A stretch of 64,000 nucleotides of DNA from an uncultured Bacteroidales bacterium. GTDB lineage: Bacteria > Bacteroidota > Bacteroidia > Bacteroidales > UBA932. The notes under the pieces were generated by a model that saw nothing but the letters and a program-made list of their open reading frames with translations, did not search any database and had not been told where the DNA came from. This document shows positions 1-11,151 of the stretch, piece by piece (position 1 is the stretch's first letter; each line of letters opens with the position of its first letter). The translations under genes and the position numbers were made by a program. The DNA lies in the NCBI GenBank assembly GCA_900316245.1, contig ONCE01000017.1:46636-110635 (forward strand). Direction: 5' to 3'.

Positions 1-939
1 GGTCTTCTTGGTAAGGCTGCTCAGGCGGCGCAGGTGATGACGCTCGGGTCCGTTGGGGAACTCCTCGTAGGTGTGCACCTCTTCGGCCTCCAGCAGGCCG
101 TCCCACAGAATCTTGGCGCGGCGGTGGAACTTGGCCTTGTTGTAGCGGGCCTCCATGGGGATGAGCATGGCCATCACAACGCCAGACATGGTGGCATGAA
201 TGCCGCTGTAGTAGAACAGCACCCATACGATGATGGCCGGGACGAAATAATAACCAAGACGTTTTTCTCCCAGTTTTTTCATGAGGGCCACAAACATGAT
301 GACCACAATGGCAATGGCCAGCAGCGGCAGGTTGATGTTGCCGCCGTAGAAGAGGGCCACCACCAGGATGGCTATGAGGTCGTCGGCAATGGCGAGGGCC
401 GTCAGGAATACCTTGAGCGAAACGGGCACCTTGTCTCCCAGGATGGAGAGGATACCCACGGCAAAGGCAATATCCGTAGCGGTGGGGATGCCCCAGCCGG
501 AAGAGGCTTCGGTACCGTGATTGATCAGGGTGAAAATAACGGCCGGCATCACCACGCCGCCCACGGCGGCAATCACCGGCAGGATGGCCTTCTTGAAGGA
601 AGAAAGCTCACCGCAAACGACTTCCCGCTTGATTTCCAGACCCACGGTAAAGAAGAAGACCACCATCAGGATATCGTTGATAAACTTCTCCATGGTCATA
701 TCCTTGGGGAAGAACCAGTCTATGAACCCGTCCGGAGAGGCCACGTGGATGGTGAGCTCCGTGTGCAGGAAGTTGTGATAAATCTCTTTGGTAAAGGGCA
801 GGTTGGCCAGCAACATGGCCAGGGCCACGCAGCCCAGCAGAATCACACCGTTGGCCCAGGGCTGCTTTCTAAAGCTGTCTTGTGAAATCTTGAAGTTGCG
901 GACTTCTTTGTTCCACCAGTAAATAGGAATAAGTGCCAT
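1..939 (-). CDS. nhaA: Na+/H+ antiporter NhaA, C-terminus cut by window edge
   Basis: Inner-membrane sodium/proton antiporter that exports Na+ in exchange for H+. The 313 visible codons read from ATG at 939 to the window edge with no stop, so the C-terminus is missing. Family signatures are clear: FTVGLEIKREV, the GIPTATDIAFAVGIL helix, and ALAIADDLIAIL with the paired aspartates that carry out ion exchange in NhaA. Several hydrophobic helices follow. The start codon directly follows the ahcY stop codon (TAA then ATG), so the two are very probably co-transcribed and translationally coupled. Confidence 0.95.
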   Translation of the reverse strand, partial: MALIPIYWWNKEVRNFKISQDSFRKQPWANGVILLGCVALAMLLANLPFTKEIYHNFLHTELTIHVASPDGFIDWFFPKDMTMEKFINDILMVVFFFTVGLEIKREVVCGELSSFKKAILPVIAAVGGVVMPAVIFTLINHGTEASSGWGIPTATDIAFAVGILSILGDKVPVSLKVFLTALAIADDLIAILVVALFYGGNINLPLLAIAIVVIMFVALMKKLGEKRLGYYFVPAIIVWVLFYYSGIHATMSGVVMAMLIPMEARYNKAKFHRRAKILWDGLLEAEEVHTYEEFPNGPERHHLRRLSSLTKKT

Positions 940-2181
940 TTATTCTCCGAATAGATAATGATGCTGTTCCTTGGTGAGCGTGTCGATACGGATACCCCAG
1001 TCGGCCAGTTTGCGGTGGGCCACTTCCATATCCACGGCACGGGGAACATTGTTAAGTTTATAGGTAAGTTTGTTCTTGTTTTCTACCAGGTAGCGGGCGC
1101 TGAGGGCCTGGATGGCGAAGGACATATCCATAATCTCGGCGGGATGTCCGTCTCCGGCGGCCAGGTTCACCAGACGGCCTTCGGCAATGATATAAATTGT
1201 TTTTCCGTTTTCCAGGGTATAGCCCTCGATGTTGTTGCGGGCGGGCTTGTGGCTAACGGCCATCTCCTTGAGCTTGGCCACCGCCACTTCCACGTCAAAG
1301 TGTCCGGCGTTGCAGCAGATGGCGCCGTCCTTCATCCGGAGGAAATCTTCCGGACCGATGACGTCTTCACAGCCGGTAACGGTAATGAAGAAGTCTCCCT
1401 CTGCGGCGGCCTGGCGCATAGGCATCACCTTGAAACCGTCCATCACGGCCTCCATAGCCTTGATGGGGTCTACCTCGGTTACGATTACCTCGGCCCCCAA
1501 ACCCTTGGCACGCATGGCCACGCCCTTGCCGCACCAGCCGTAACCGGCCACCACCACGTTCTTGCCGGCCACGATGAGGTTGGTGGTACGGTTGATTCCG
1601 TCCCACACGCTCTGGCCCGTGCCGTAGCGGTTGTCAAAGAGGTGCTTGCAGTCTGCGTCGTTCACCAGCATCATAGGGAACTTCAGCTTGCCGGCGGCGT
1701 CCATGGCCTTGAGGCGCAGGATGCCGGTAGTGGTTTCCTCGCAGCCGCCAATTACGTTGGGAAGCAACTGGGGATATTCGTTGTGCAGGGTGGTAACCAG
1801 GTCTCCGCCATCGTCAATGATGATGTTGGGACCTACTTCCAACACTTTTCTGATGTCTTCAAAATAGTCTTTCTCGTTGCAGCCGTGGATGGCAAACACA
1901 TTGAGTCCTTCGTGAACCAAGGCGGCGGCCACGTCGTCCTGGGTGCTCAGCGGGTTGGAACCCGTGATATACATCTCTGCACCGCCGGCGGCCATAACCT
2001 CGCAGAGGTGGGCCGTCTTGGCCTCCAGGTGCACGCTCAGAGCCACCTTGAGACCCTTGAAAGGCTGCGTTTTCTCGAAATCTTTCTGGATGCCGTCCAG
2101 AAGCGGCATATGGGAGCGTACCCAGCTCAGTTTGAGCTCACCGCTTTCCCATAAGTTGATGTCCTTGATATGACTGGCCAT
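940..2181 (-). CDS. ahcY: S-adenosylhomocysteine hydrolase, short archaeal/Thermotoga-like type
   Basis: NAD-dependent enzyme that normally splits S-adenosylhomocysteine into adenosine and homocysteine, recycling the by-product of methyl transfer. It has 413 residues. Visible motifs: HLEAKTAHL near residue 52, NDADCKHLFDNRYGTGQS in the catalytic domain, the Rossmann loop VAGYGWCGKG, and CCNAGHFDVE. It ends in LTKEQHHYLFGE and lacks the usual bacterial C-terminal tail (Lys and Tyr near KPxxYRY) that closes over NAD. Overall it resembles the shorter archaeal and Thermotoga form; some of those prefer S-inosylhomocysteine, so the exact substrate is uncertain. First gene of an ahcY-nhaA unit. Confidence 0.93.
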   Translation of the reverse strand: MASHIKDINLWESGELKLSWVRSHMPLLDGIQKDFEKTQPFKGLKVALSVHLEAKTAHLCEVMAAGGAEMYITGSNPLSTQDDVAAALVHEGLNVFAIHGCNEKDYFEDIRKVLEVGPNIIIDDGGDLVTTLHNEYPQLLPNVIGGCEETTTGILRLKAMDAAGKLKFPMMLVNDADCKHLFDNRYGTGQSVWDGINRTTNLIVAGKNVVVAGYGWCGKGVAMRAKGLGAEVIVTEVDPIKAMEAVMDGFKVMPMRQAAAEGDFFITVTGCEDVIGPEDFLRMKDGAICCNAGHFDVEVAVAKLKEMAVSHKPARNNIEGYTLENGKTIYIIAEGRLVNLAAGDGHPAEIMDMSFAIQALSARYLVENKNKLTYKLNNVPRAVDMEVAHRKLADWGIRIDTLTKEQHHYLFGE

Positions 2182-2201
2182 ACTAACTAAAAATGAAAGC
2201 G

Positions 2202-2209
2202 CAAAGTTA
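2202..2209 (-). promoter_or_regulatory. Minus-7 box TAACTTTG for ahcY-nhaA
   Basis: Matches the Bacteroidota primary-sigma minus-7 consensus TAnnTTTG on the minus strand. It ends 20 bases before the ahcY ATG, which predicts a leader of about 14 bases. Confidence 0.6.
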
Positions 2210-2248
2210 GTAAAAACCTTGCGCTTTTCCTAAAAGGAAACCAGTTCC

Positions 2249-3004
2249 CTACTTGTACTTTTTCTCTATCTCATCTTCCCGTTTCTCCACGTAAGAGACA
2301 AAGCTCTTGCGGAGGTCTTTGGGGAGGGACTCGTCTGCTTTGACCTTCTTTTCGATGGCCCACATTTGATCTTCCACCTTCTTGGCGGCATCCTTATCCT
2401 TGTTCTTGATAAGGGTCTCGTACTTGGACATCATCCCGTAAATACCATATTTCCGGCACAGGTCTTCTACCGTGCGGGGCGTCTGGGGAACGATGGCGGC
2501 CTTCTTGGTGGGCAGGGCTTCTTCCTTCACCATCTCCACGGCGTTGAAATCGATTCTTACACCCTTGGTCCTGGCAATGATGGCATCGGCCTCTTTCTTG
2601 GAGAAGTACTTCTTTCCGTCTTCGGCGGAGAATACCACCGTGCGCTCCACGCCATTTCCGGCATTGTAAACGGGAAGGAGGCTCTGGAGGTCTTCACCCA
2701 CCAGCACGAAGCCGTCCCGCACGCGGATGTTGTGGTCGTCCAACGGAACCAGGCTGATCTGGAGGTCTTCCAGCTGGGCATCGGTTTCCTTGCGGACCGG
2801 CACCACGGCCTGAACGGTCCACTCGGAGGAGTTGGAGGGGGAAGGAACGGTGTAAAGCTTCACATCTGCGCCCAGGCTGAAGGAAGAGAAAGCGTTTCCG
2901 GCAAACTCTACCGTGCCCTTAGGGACATAGAGCTCGGAGGGTTGGTTGTTCTCGCAGGCGGCAAACAGGGCTGCGGCGGCCACCAGAATAAGGATTCGTT
3001 TCAT
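2249..3004 (-). CDS. Lipoprotein with C-terminal helical domain, paralog of 4966-5424
   Basis: Unknown function. It starts MKRILILVAAAALFAAC, a signal peptide with lipobox ending at Cys17, so it is a predicted lipoprotein of 251 residues. Residues about 20-170 are a mixed region with no recognised domain. The last about 75 residues (from TVEDLCRKYGIYG to EDEIEKKYK) align closely with the C-terminus of the lipoprotein at 4966-5424: same Leu-Cys start, NKD(K/R)KAA centre, ESLP/QSLP and charged end. It lies 38 bases after pepP on the same strand and is probably in that transcript. Confidence 0.8.
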   Translation of the reverse strand: MKRILILVAAAALFAACENNQPSELYVPKGTVEFAGNAFSSFSLGADVKLYTVPSPSNSSEWTVQAVVPVRKETDAQLEDLQISLVPLDDHNIRVRDGFVLVGEDLQSLLPVYNAGNGVERTVVFSAEDGKKYFSKKEADAIIARTKGVRIDFNAVEMVKEEALPTKKAAIVPQTPRTVEDLCRKYGIYGMMSKYETLIKNKDKDAAKKVEDQMWAIEKKVKADESLPKDLRKSFVSYVEKREDEIEKKYK

Positions 3005-3042
3005 AATATGGACAATTGGTTAGTTTTGGGTAGTTTCAGGGA

Positions 3043-4419
3043 TTACATAGCGGCTTCTACATCGTCGGGGGCGATGGGCAGGCGGGCGTGGCCCAGACGG
3101 CGGGCGCCTTCGGGCGTTACCAGCACGTCGTCTTCCAGACGGATGCCTCCGAAATCGTAGTAGGTTTCCAGCTTGGCAAAGTTGATGAACTCGGCCCCGG
3201 TTCCCTCTTTCTTGAACTTCTCGATGAGGGCGGGAATGAAGTAAATGCCAGGTTCGTCCGTTATCACGTGGCCGGGCACCAGGCGGCGGGCCATACGGAG
3301 GGAGCCCAGGCCCAGCTGCTTGGCGCGGGTCTGGTCCGGGTCATAACCCACCAGGTTTTCTCCCAGGTCTTCCATATCGTGCACGTCCAGGCCCATATTG
3401 TGGCCCAGTCCGTGCGGCTGGAACAGGCCGGCCAGGCCGATGGCCATCATATCATCGATGTTGCCGTGCACCAGGTCCAGGGCACTCAGGCATTCCAGCA
3501 TATGACGGGCTACGGCCAGGTGCACTTCCCGGTAAGTGGTGCCGGGCTTGGTAAGGCTGAAGGCCAGTTCGTTGCACTCGTAGACAATCTGGTAGATATC
3601 CCGCTGCTTGGGGGTGAACTTGCCCGAGGTGGGATACGTGCGGGTGAAGTCCGAGGCATAGTGCTCGTTGCTCTCCACGCCGGCATCGATGACCATCAGT
3701 TTGCCGGGCTCGATGACTTTGTCGTGCAGATGGTTGTGCAGGGTTTCTCCGTGCTGGGTGAGGATGGTGGGGAAAGATACGCCCCAGCCCTTGGCCAGCG
3801 CAATGCCTTCCATTTTGCCCACGATATCCTGCTCTATGATGCCCAGGGTAATGCAGTTGCGGGCTACGGAGTGCATGGCCACACCCAGGTCGCAGGCTTC
3901 GTCCAGGGCTTTGATCTCTACCGGCTCCTTGATCAGGCGCATGGAGATGACGGCCTTGATGAGGGCCTCGGACGGCTTGCCGCCGGGAACCAGTTCCTGC
4001 AGTTTGAGGGTATTGTAATAGCGGGACGGGGGCAGGAAGTGAACCGGACGTCCTTTGACGCGCTCCTCAAGCCAGGAGGCGATTTGACCGTAAGGCCTGT
4101 GGCGGGAAACGCCCACCGAAGCGGCCTTGGACTCTACGCTGGGCTGGGGACCCATCCAGATGATGTCGTCAATTTCCACATCATCGGCAAAGAGAATCTC
4201 CTCCCCCGAATCGATGCTCATAACGGCGGCCATCAGGGGCTCGTCCAGGCCCCAATAATACAGCCAGGAGCTGTCCTGACGCCATTTGTAGCAGTTGTCT
4301 TTATATTGGGCCGGGGCTTCCGCGTTTCCAACGAACAGAATGAGACCGCTCTGTCCGGCCTCCCTCATTTTGGCCAGCAGCGTGGCCCTTCGGCTTACAT
4401 ATACTTCCTTTGCAAACAT
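3043..4419 (-). CDS. pepP: Xaa-Pro aminopeptidase (M24B)
   Basis: Cytoplasmic metallopeptidase that removes N-terminal residues preceding proline. It has 458 residues: an N-terminal creatinase-like domain (about 1-180) and a C-terminal pita-bread catalytic domain. The five metal ligands of the M24 family are visible: Asp in VIDAGVE, Asp in SDFTRTYP, His in HGLGHNMGLDVHD, Glu in TDEPGIYF and Glu in GIRLEDDVLVT. The ATG follows a TATCTTTG box. It is first in a short unit with the lipoprotein at 2249-3004. Confidence 0.93.
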   Translation of the reverse strand: MFAKEVYVSRRATLLAKMREAGQSGLILFVGNAEAPAQYKDNCYKWRQDSSWLYYWGLDEPLMAAVMSIDSGEEILFADDVEIDDIIWMGPQPSVESKAASVGVSRHRPYGQIASWLEERVKGRPVHFLPPSRYYNTLKLQELVPGGKPSEALIKAVISMRLIKEPVEIKALDEACDLGVAMHSVARNCITLGIIEQDIVGKMEGIALAKGWGVSFPTILTQHGETLHNHLHDKVIEPGKLMVIDAGVESNEHYASDFTRTYPTSGKFTPKQRDIYQIVYECNELAFSLTKPGTTYREVHLAVARHMLECLSALDLVHGNIDDMMAIGLAGLFQPHGLGHNMGLDVHDMEDLGENLVGYDPDQTRAKQLGLGSLRMARRLVPGHVITDEPGIYFIPALIEKFKKEGTGAEFINFAKLETYYDFGGIRLEDDVLVTPEGARRLGHARLPIAPDDVEAAM

Positions 4420-4442
4420 CTCTGTGCTTATTTTAATTCCCT

Positions 4443-4450
4443 CAAAGATA
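4443..4450 (-). promoter_or_regulatory. Minus-7 box TATCTTTG for pepP
   Basis: Exact TAnnTTTG match on the minus strand, 23 bases before the pepP start codon. It lies between the DUF456 gene stop and pepP, marking a new transcription unit. Confidence 0.65.
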
Positions 4451-4467
4451 AGTATTTTTTTGCGGAA

Positions 4468-4962
4468 TCAAAAAGCATAGATAATTACGTAAAACAACAT
4501 CACGGCCGAACAGATGAGTTTGAGGCCAGTGCCAAACATAAAGCCCAGGAAAGCCCCAAAGGCCGATTTCAATGAAGTTGTCGTGTCTTTTTGGGCAAAG
4601 AGAAGCTCTCCGGCAAAAGCACCCAGCAGGGAACCCAGGATCATCCCTACCGGAGGAAAGACCAGGCCGATGAAAAGGCCCACGATGGCTCCCCGGCTGC
4701 CCCATTTGCTGCCGCCGGTGAGTTTGGTGAAGTACGCCGGGACAAAATAGTCCAGTACACTTACCACAATCACAATACCCAGCCACACCAACAGGAACGT
4801 GGTGGACAGGGGCTCCCCTGCGCCATTGGCTCCGGTGCCCCAGATATACAGAACCAACATCCCCAGCCAGCTCAGAGGCGGGCCGGGGAGGCCGGGAGCT
4901 ATGCTTCCGATGATTCCAACCACACCCAAGACAATGGCGAGGATGGCTATAAAGGTTTCCAT
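4468..4962 (-). CDS. DUF456 family membrane protein
   Basis: A 164-residue integral membrane protein of unknown function. It is almost entirely hydrophobic with about four to five helices and Gly-rich turns (GIIGSIAPGLPGPP, GAIVGLFIGLVFPPVGMILGSLLG) typical of DUF456, which has two glycine-zipper-like repeats. It starts 3 bases after the stop of the lipoprotein at 4966-5424 and is the last gene of the guaB-guaA-lipoprotein-DUF456 unit. Confidence 0.8.
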   Translation of the reverse strand: METFIAILAIVLGVVGIIGSIAPGLPGPPLSWLGMLVLYIWGTGANGAGEPLSTTFLLVWLGIVIVVSVLDYFVPAYFTKLTGGSKWGSRGAIVGLFIGLVFPPVGMILGSLLGAFAGELLFAQKDTTTSLKSAFGAFLGFMFGTGLKLICSAVMLFYVIIYAF

Positions 4963-4965
4963 AGA

Positions 4966-5424
4966 TTATTTGAAACGCTCCTTGATCTCTTCCTCCTTGT
5001 CCTCCACGTAGGTCTTGAAGTTGTCGCGGAGGCTCTGGGGAAGGGACTGGTCGGTCCTGACCTGCCTCTTAAGGGCGTTCAGCTGGGTTTGAGCCTCCCT
5101 GGCGGCCTTCCTGTCCTTGTTCTGGACACCCTGCTTGTACTGGTCCAGCAGGTCATAGACGCCAAGCTGGTTACAGAGACCGTCTACCGTCAGGGTATTG
5201 ACATCGGCCTCCTCCGGCTGGGCTTCGGCCTTCTTCTCTTCCCGGACCGGCTGAGCCTCCTTCAACGGAGCAGGGGCGGGCGACGGGGCGGCTTCCTGGG
5301 CCGGAGCCTCCACGGCGGGCTGCTCTCCAGCAGGGCCTTCGGGCTCGGCCTTGGGTTTCTTGTTGGTATTCACGCAGGCGGCGGCCACCAGGACCACCAG
5401 GGTCAAAGTAACAAACCTTTTCAT
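4966..5424 (-). CDS. Lipoprotein with acidic Pro/Ala-rich linker, paralog of 2249-3004
   Basis: A 152-residue predicted lipoprotein: signal MKRFVTLTLVVLVAAAC, then a low-complexity Pro/Glu/Ala/Lys-rich stretch (about residues 20-75), then a helical domain from TVDGLCNQLGVYD to the C-terminus. That domain is clearly related to the last 75 residues of the lipoprotein at 2249-3004. Function is unknown; a linker plus helical domain suggests a periplasmic or surface tether. It starts 36 bases after guaA on the same strand. Confidence 0.8.
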   Translation of the reverse strand: MKRFVTLTLVVLVAAACVNTNKKPKAEPEGPAGEQPAVEAPAQEAAPSPAPAPLKEAQPVREEKKAEAQPEEADVNTLTVDGLCNQLGVYDLLDQYKQGVQNKDRKAAREAQTQLNALKRQVRTDQSLPQSLRDNFKTYVEDKEEEIKERFK

Positions 5425-5460
5425 AGTATCAAGACAGGGATTAAACTTCAGGGGTATCCA

Positions 5461-8512
<3,052 letters not shown>

Positions 8513-8536
8513 TCAGTTTTTTAAGGTTATTCTTCT

Positions 8537-8544
8537 TATATTTG
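8537..8544 (+). promoter_or_regulatory. Minus-7 box TATATTTG, nearly at the start codon
   Basis: TAnnTTTG match 7 bases before ATG 8552. The expected transcription start falls at or next to the ATG, implying a leaderless mRNA. Confidence 0.6.
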
Positions 8545-8551
8545 CATCTGT

Positions 8552-9031
8552 ATGCGTAAACTTCTACTACTCCTGTTGCTCGCCCTGGGAGCGCTCTCCG
8601 GCGCCCAAACCCGAACTTATTCGGACAACGCCGCCGGCAGTTTCGTCTTTGGCCTGGACAGCTACTTCTACGGCGAATCCGGCACCCTGGACTTCTCCGT
8701 GGGCGGCTCTCCCGTCCGGGCCCAGCTCTCCGGCGGCTCCGTCCGCGTGGGGAACACACTTCTGGAAAGCGGCAGCGGAGATACGCTCATCGGCATCCAC
8801 GATTTCACGGGAGACAAGGCTCCCGAACTGGTGGTGGCCCGCAGGAACAACTCCTCCGTCTGGGCAAAAATCTATACTTGTTCCGCCGGGACCTGGCGTC
8901 CCATTGGAGAAATCAGGGCCGATGGAAAAGAGATCCGGGTATTCCGGCAGGTTCTCTCTATCCGCAGCGGCGAGGTCCTTCACTCGTGGACCTGGCACGA
9001 CAGCCAGTTTGACTACAAGCGGTCCAACTAG
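8552..9031 (+). CDS. Small exported protein, FG-GAP-like motif
   Basis: Unrecognised 159-residue protein. It begins MRKLLLLLLLALGALSGAQ, a strong signal peptide with probable cleavage after Ala, giving a periplasmic or secreted product of about 140 residues. The segment IGIHDFTGDKAPELVVARR resembles one FG-GAP/VCBS-type beta-propeller blade motif (DxTGDxxPEL), but only one blade is present. Its 3' end overlaps the end of apt by 4 bases on the opposite strand. Function unknown. Confidence 0.7.
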   Translation: MRKLLLLLLLALGALSGAQTRTYSDNAAGSFVFGLDSYFYGESGTLDFSVGGSPVRAQLSGGSVRVGNTLLESGSGDTLIGIHDFTGDKAPELVVARRNNSSVWAKIYTCSAGTWRPIGEIRADGKEIRVFRQVLSIRSGEVLHSWTWHDSQFDYKRSN

Positions 9032-9600
9032 CCTTCCGTCACGTGGATCAGGGACTTCACGGGAGCGATGCCTTCCAGGCGCTCGCGGCCGGGCAAGTCG
9101 TCAATCTCTACCAGGAACACAAAGTCTTTCACTTTAACCTTGTACTCCTTGCCGTCAATGTTGACCTTGAGGGCGTTCATGGCGTTGACCACACCGCTGG
9201 AAGTTCCGCCGGTGGCCAGGATGTCGTCAAAGAACGTGAGCTCGATGGTGTCTCCGTTGGGCTTGGAAGCCGCAATGTCCGAGCGACGGAAATAAATATG
9301 GTCCGGACCGTACTCTTTCATAATCTCCACCTGCACCAGGTCTCCCTCGGAGAAGGGCAGCTTGCCTTTCTTACGCAGCGTAATCACATTCTCCACCTTC
9401 TGGGCGTAAAGCATAGGGGTGGCAAACAGAAAACCGCGGGCCTCGGGGGCGGCAATGTTGGGGGTGTCGCATAAAGCCATCAGGTCATCTACCAGGTGGC
9501 GGAACAGTTCCTTGTTCTGGATGAGTGGAATGATGTCCACAAAGTTGACACCCTTTTTGGGGAAGTTGGGATAGTACTTGAGGTAAGATCTGTAATCCAT
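9028..9600 (-). CDS. apt: Adenine phosphoribosyltransferase
   Basis: Purine salvage enzyme making AMP from adenine and PRPP. 190 residues, near the family length. The N-terminus has NFPKKGVNFVDIIPLI and IAAPEARGFLFA, and the PRPP-binding loop is FFDDILATGGTSSG (canonical VDDLLATGGT). The start is only 4 bases from the stop of the hemerythrin/LuxR regulator upstream, so the two are probably one transcript. Confidence 0.92.
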   Translation of the reverse strand: MDYRSYLKYYPNFPKKGVNFVDIIPLIQNKELFRHLVDDLMALCDTPNIAAPEARGFLFATPMLYAQKVENVITLRKKGKLPFSEGDLVQVEIMKEYGPDHIYFRRSDIAASKPNGDTIELTFFDDILATGGTSSGVVNAMNALKVNIDGKEYKVKVKDFVFLVEIDDLPGRERLEGIAPVKSLIHVTEG

Positions 9601-9604
9601 ATTA

Positions 9605-10534
9605 CTATTCTACTGAATTCATGTCAATGAGGTTGTTGAGGAGGGCATATACGGTAAGGCCGGCCACCGTTTTGATGCCGGTCTTGCGCGTAATGTTCTT
9701 GCGGTGGGTGATCACCGTATAGATGGAGATGTTATACTCGTCTGCAATCTCCTTGTTGAGCTTGCCCTTAGCCACGCTCACCAGGATCTCCTTCTCGCGG
9801 GCGCTGAGTTCCTCCCCTTCCGGACGGGCGGCGGCCACCACCTCTTCCATCCGCACCACCATAGGAACCAGGATTTCGTCTTCTATGAGGGTATGTTTGG
9901 CCAGGTCCTGCCGGAGGCTGGAAAGGTAGAAGAGCACCTTGTAAGCTTCCGTCTGCTGGCAGGGGGCCGGCAGGAACATCGTCACCAGGTTCTTGAGGTC
10001 TACCAGCTTTTCCTCCACGTTGGAGTGGTTCTGCTCGTACTCCCCGATGGTGAAGGCGTTGTCGTCCTGGGAGTTGAGCATCTCCTCCACATAGGGGAAC
10101 ACCGTTTCTTCCTCGTAGGCGAAATGGGTCAGGAGTTCCTGGCGATAATCAAAAAAGAAGCGACGGATTACGCGCTTCTGCTGGTCCTCACAGGGGACAA
10201 TCAATTCTTCCAGGGCCGTCTCAAGGTTGGGGAGCAATACCTTCGTGTAGTAGCTGTGGGAATTGCGGAGGTATCCCAGGATGGCGGAAAGATCCGCGTT
10301 TTGGAGGGCCTCCCGGGAGGGCCGATAGCCGTCCATCAGATGGACCCGGCAGATGAGAAGGAAGGTTTCTGCATCCAGGCCCGCTTTTTCACAGACTTCC
10401 TCCACGCTTTCTTCTCCGAAGCCCAGGGAAAGTCCCATCCGATAGAAAACCCCCAGGAGAGAGAAGTCCGCGTCCAGAAGGTCCGCCATCTTCATAGCGG
10501 GGCTCATTCCGTTGCGTTCATGGGTGCCTCTCAT
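9605..10534 (-). CDS. Hemerythrin-like sensor fused to LuxR-type DNA-binding domain
   Basis: A 309-residue one-component regulator. Residues about 10-55 resemble the ScdA N-terminal domain (LLDADFSLLGVFYRMGL). Residues about 75-220 form a hemerythrin/RIC-like four-helix bundle with His and Glu candidates for a di-iron site: NSHSYY, LLTHFAYEEETVFPYVEE, QNHSNVEEK and LAKHTLIEDEILVP. Residues about 240-300 are a LuxR/GerE helix-turn-helix (LSAREKEILVSVAKGKLNKE). The role is inferred as gene control in response to oxygen, nitric oxide or iron. ATG 10534 is chosen because an earlier in-frame TTG lies inside the promoter box. Confidence 0.85.
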   Translation of the reverse strand: MRGTHERNGMSPAMKMADLLDADFSLLGVFYRMGLSLGFGEESVEEVCEKAGLDAETFLLICRVHLMDGYRPSREALQNADLSAILGYLRNSHSYYTKVLLPNLETALEELIVPCEDQQKRVIRRFFFDYRQELLTHFAYEEETVFPYVEEMLNSQDDNAFTIGEYEQNHSNVEEKLVDLKNLVTMFLPAPCQQTEAYKVLFYLSSLRQDLAKHTLIEDEILVPMVVRMEEVVAAARPEGEELSAREKEILVSVAKGKLNKEIADEYNISIYTVITHRKNITRKTGIKTVAGLTVYALLNNLIDMNSVE

Positions 10535-10540
10535 AGCCTG

Positions 10541-10548
10541 CAAAGTTA
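10541..10548 (-). promoter_or_regulatory. Minus-7 box TAACTTTG for hemerythrin regulator
   Basis: TAnnTTTG match 6 bases before ATG 10534, predicting a leaderless transcript. It lies 13 bases from the oppositely oriented queH box, so the two promoters interleave. Confidence 0.65.
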
Positions 10549-10561
10549 GTAATTTTTTGCG

Positions 10562-10569
10562 TATCTTTG
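10562..10569 (+). promoter_or_regulatory. Minus-7 box TATCTTTG for queH
   Basis: Exact consensus match ending 6 bases before ATG 10576. Predicts a leaderless queH mRNA and argues against an earlier in-frame TTG inside the box as the start. Confidence 0.65.
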
Positions 10570-10575
10570 CATAGA

Positions 10576-11151
10576 ATGTCAGGCAATTTTCACATTGAGA
10601 TTCCCGGGGGCGCCACGCGCGTGCTCCTGCACGCCTGCTGTGCCCCGTGCTCCAGCGCCATTGTGGAATGCCTTATGCAGAACGGAATTGAGCCTGTCAT
10701 TTTCTATTCCAATTCCAACATCTATCCCCTGGAGGAATACGAGCACCGCCTGAGCGAATGCATCCGGTATGCCCGCAAGTGGGGGCTGGAAATCGTGGAC
10801 GACGTCTACGACCACGCCGCCTGGGGCGGCTGCGCCGTAGGGCTGGAAAACGAACCCGAGCGCGGCGGCCGCTGCCTGCAGTGCTTCAAGTTCCGCCTGC
10901 TGCGGGCCGCAGAGTATGCATCGGCCCACGGGTTTGAAGTGCTCACCACCACGCTGGCCTCTTCCCGCTGGAAGAGCCTGGACCAGGTGAATGCCGCAGG
11001 CCAGTGGGCCTGTGAACAAGTTTCCGGCGTTACCTGGTGGCCCCAAAACTGGCGTAAAGGTGGCCTTCAGGAACGCCGGAATCAAATTATCCGGGAAGAG
11101 AACTTCTACAACCAGCTCTACTGCGGCTGCGAGTTCTCCCAGCGGGATTAG
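10576..11151 (+). CDS. queH: Epoxyqueuosine reductase QueH
   Basis: Last step of queuosine biosynthesis, reducing epoxyqueuosine in tRNA; QueH (former DUF208) is the non-homologous alternative to QueG. 191 residues. It shows the family cysteine motifs: HACCAPCSS near the N-terminus, GGRCLQCFKFR in the middle and LYCGCEFS at the C-terminus, which together bind a 4Fe-4S cluster and another metal. SNSNIYPLEEYEHRL is also typical. Divergent from the hemerythrin regulator. Confidence 0.93.
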   Translation: MSGNFHIEIPGGATRVLLHACCAPCSSAIVECLMQNGIEPVIFYSNSNIYPLEEYEHRLSECIRYARKWGLEIVDDVYDHAAWGGCAVGLENEPERGGRCLQCFKFRLLRAAEYASAHGFEVLTTTLASSRWKSLDQVNAAGQWACEQVSGVTWWPQNWRKGGLQERRNQIIREENFYNQLYCGCEFSQRD

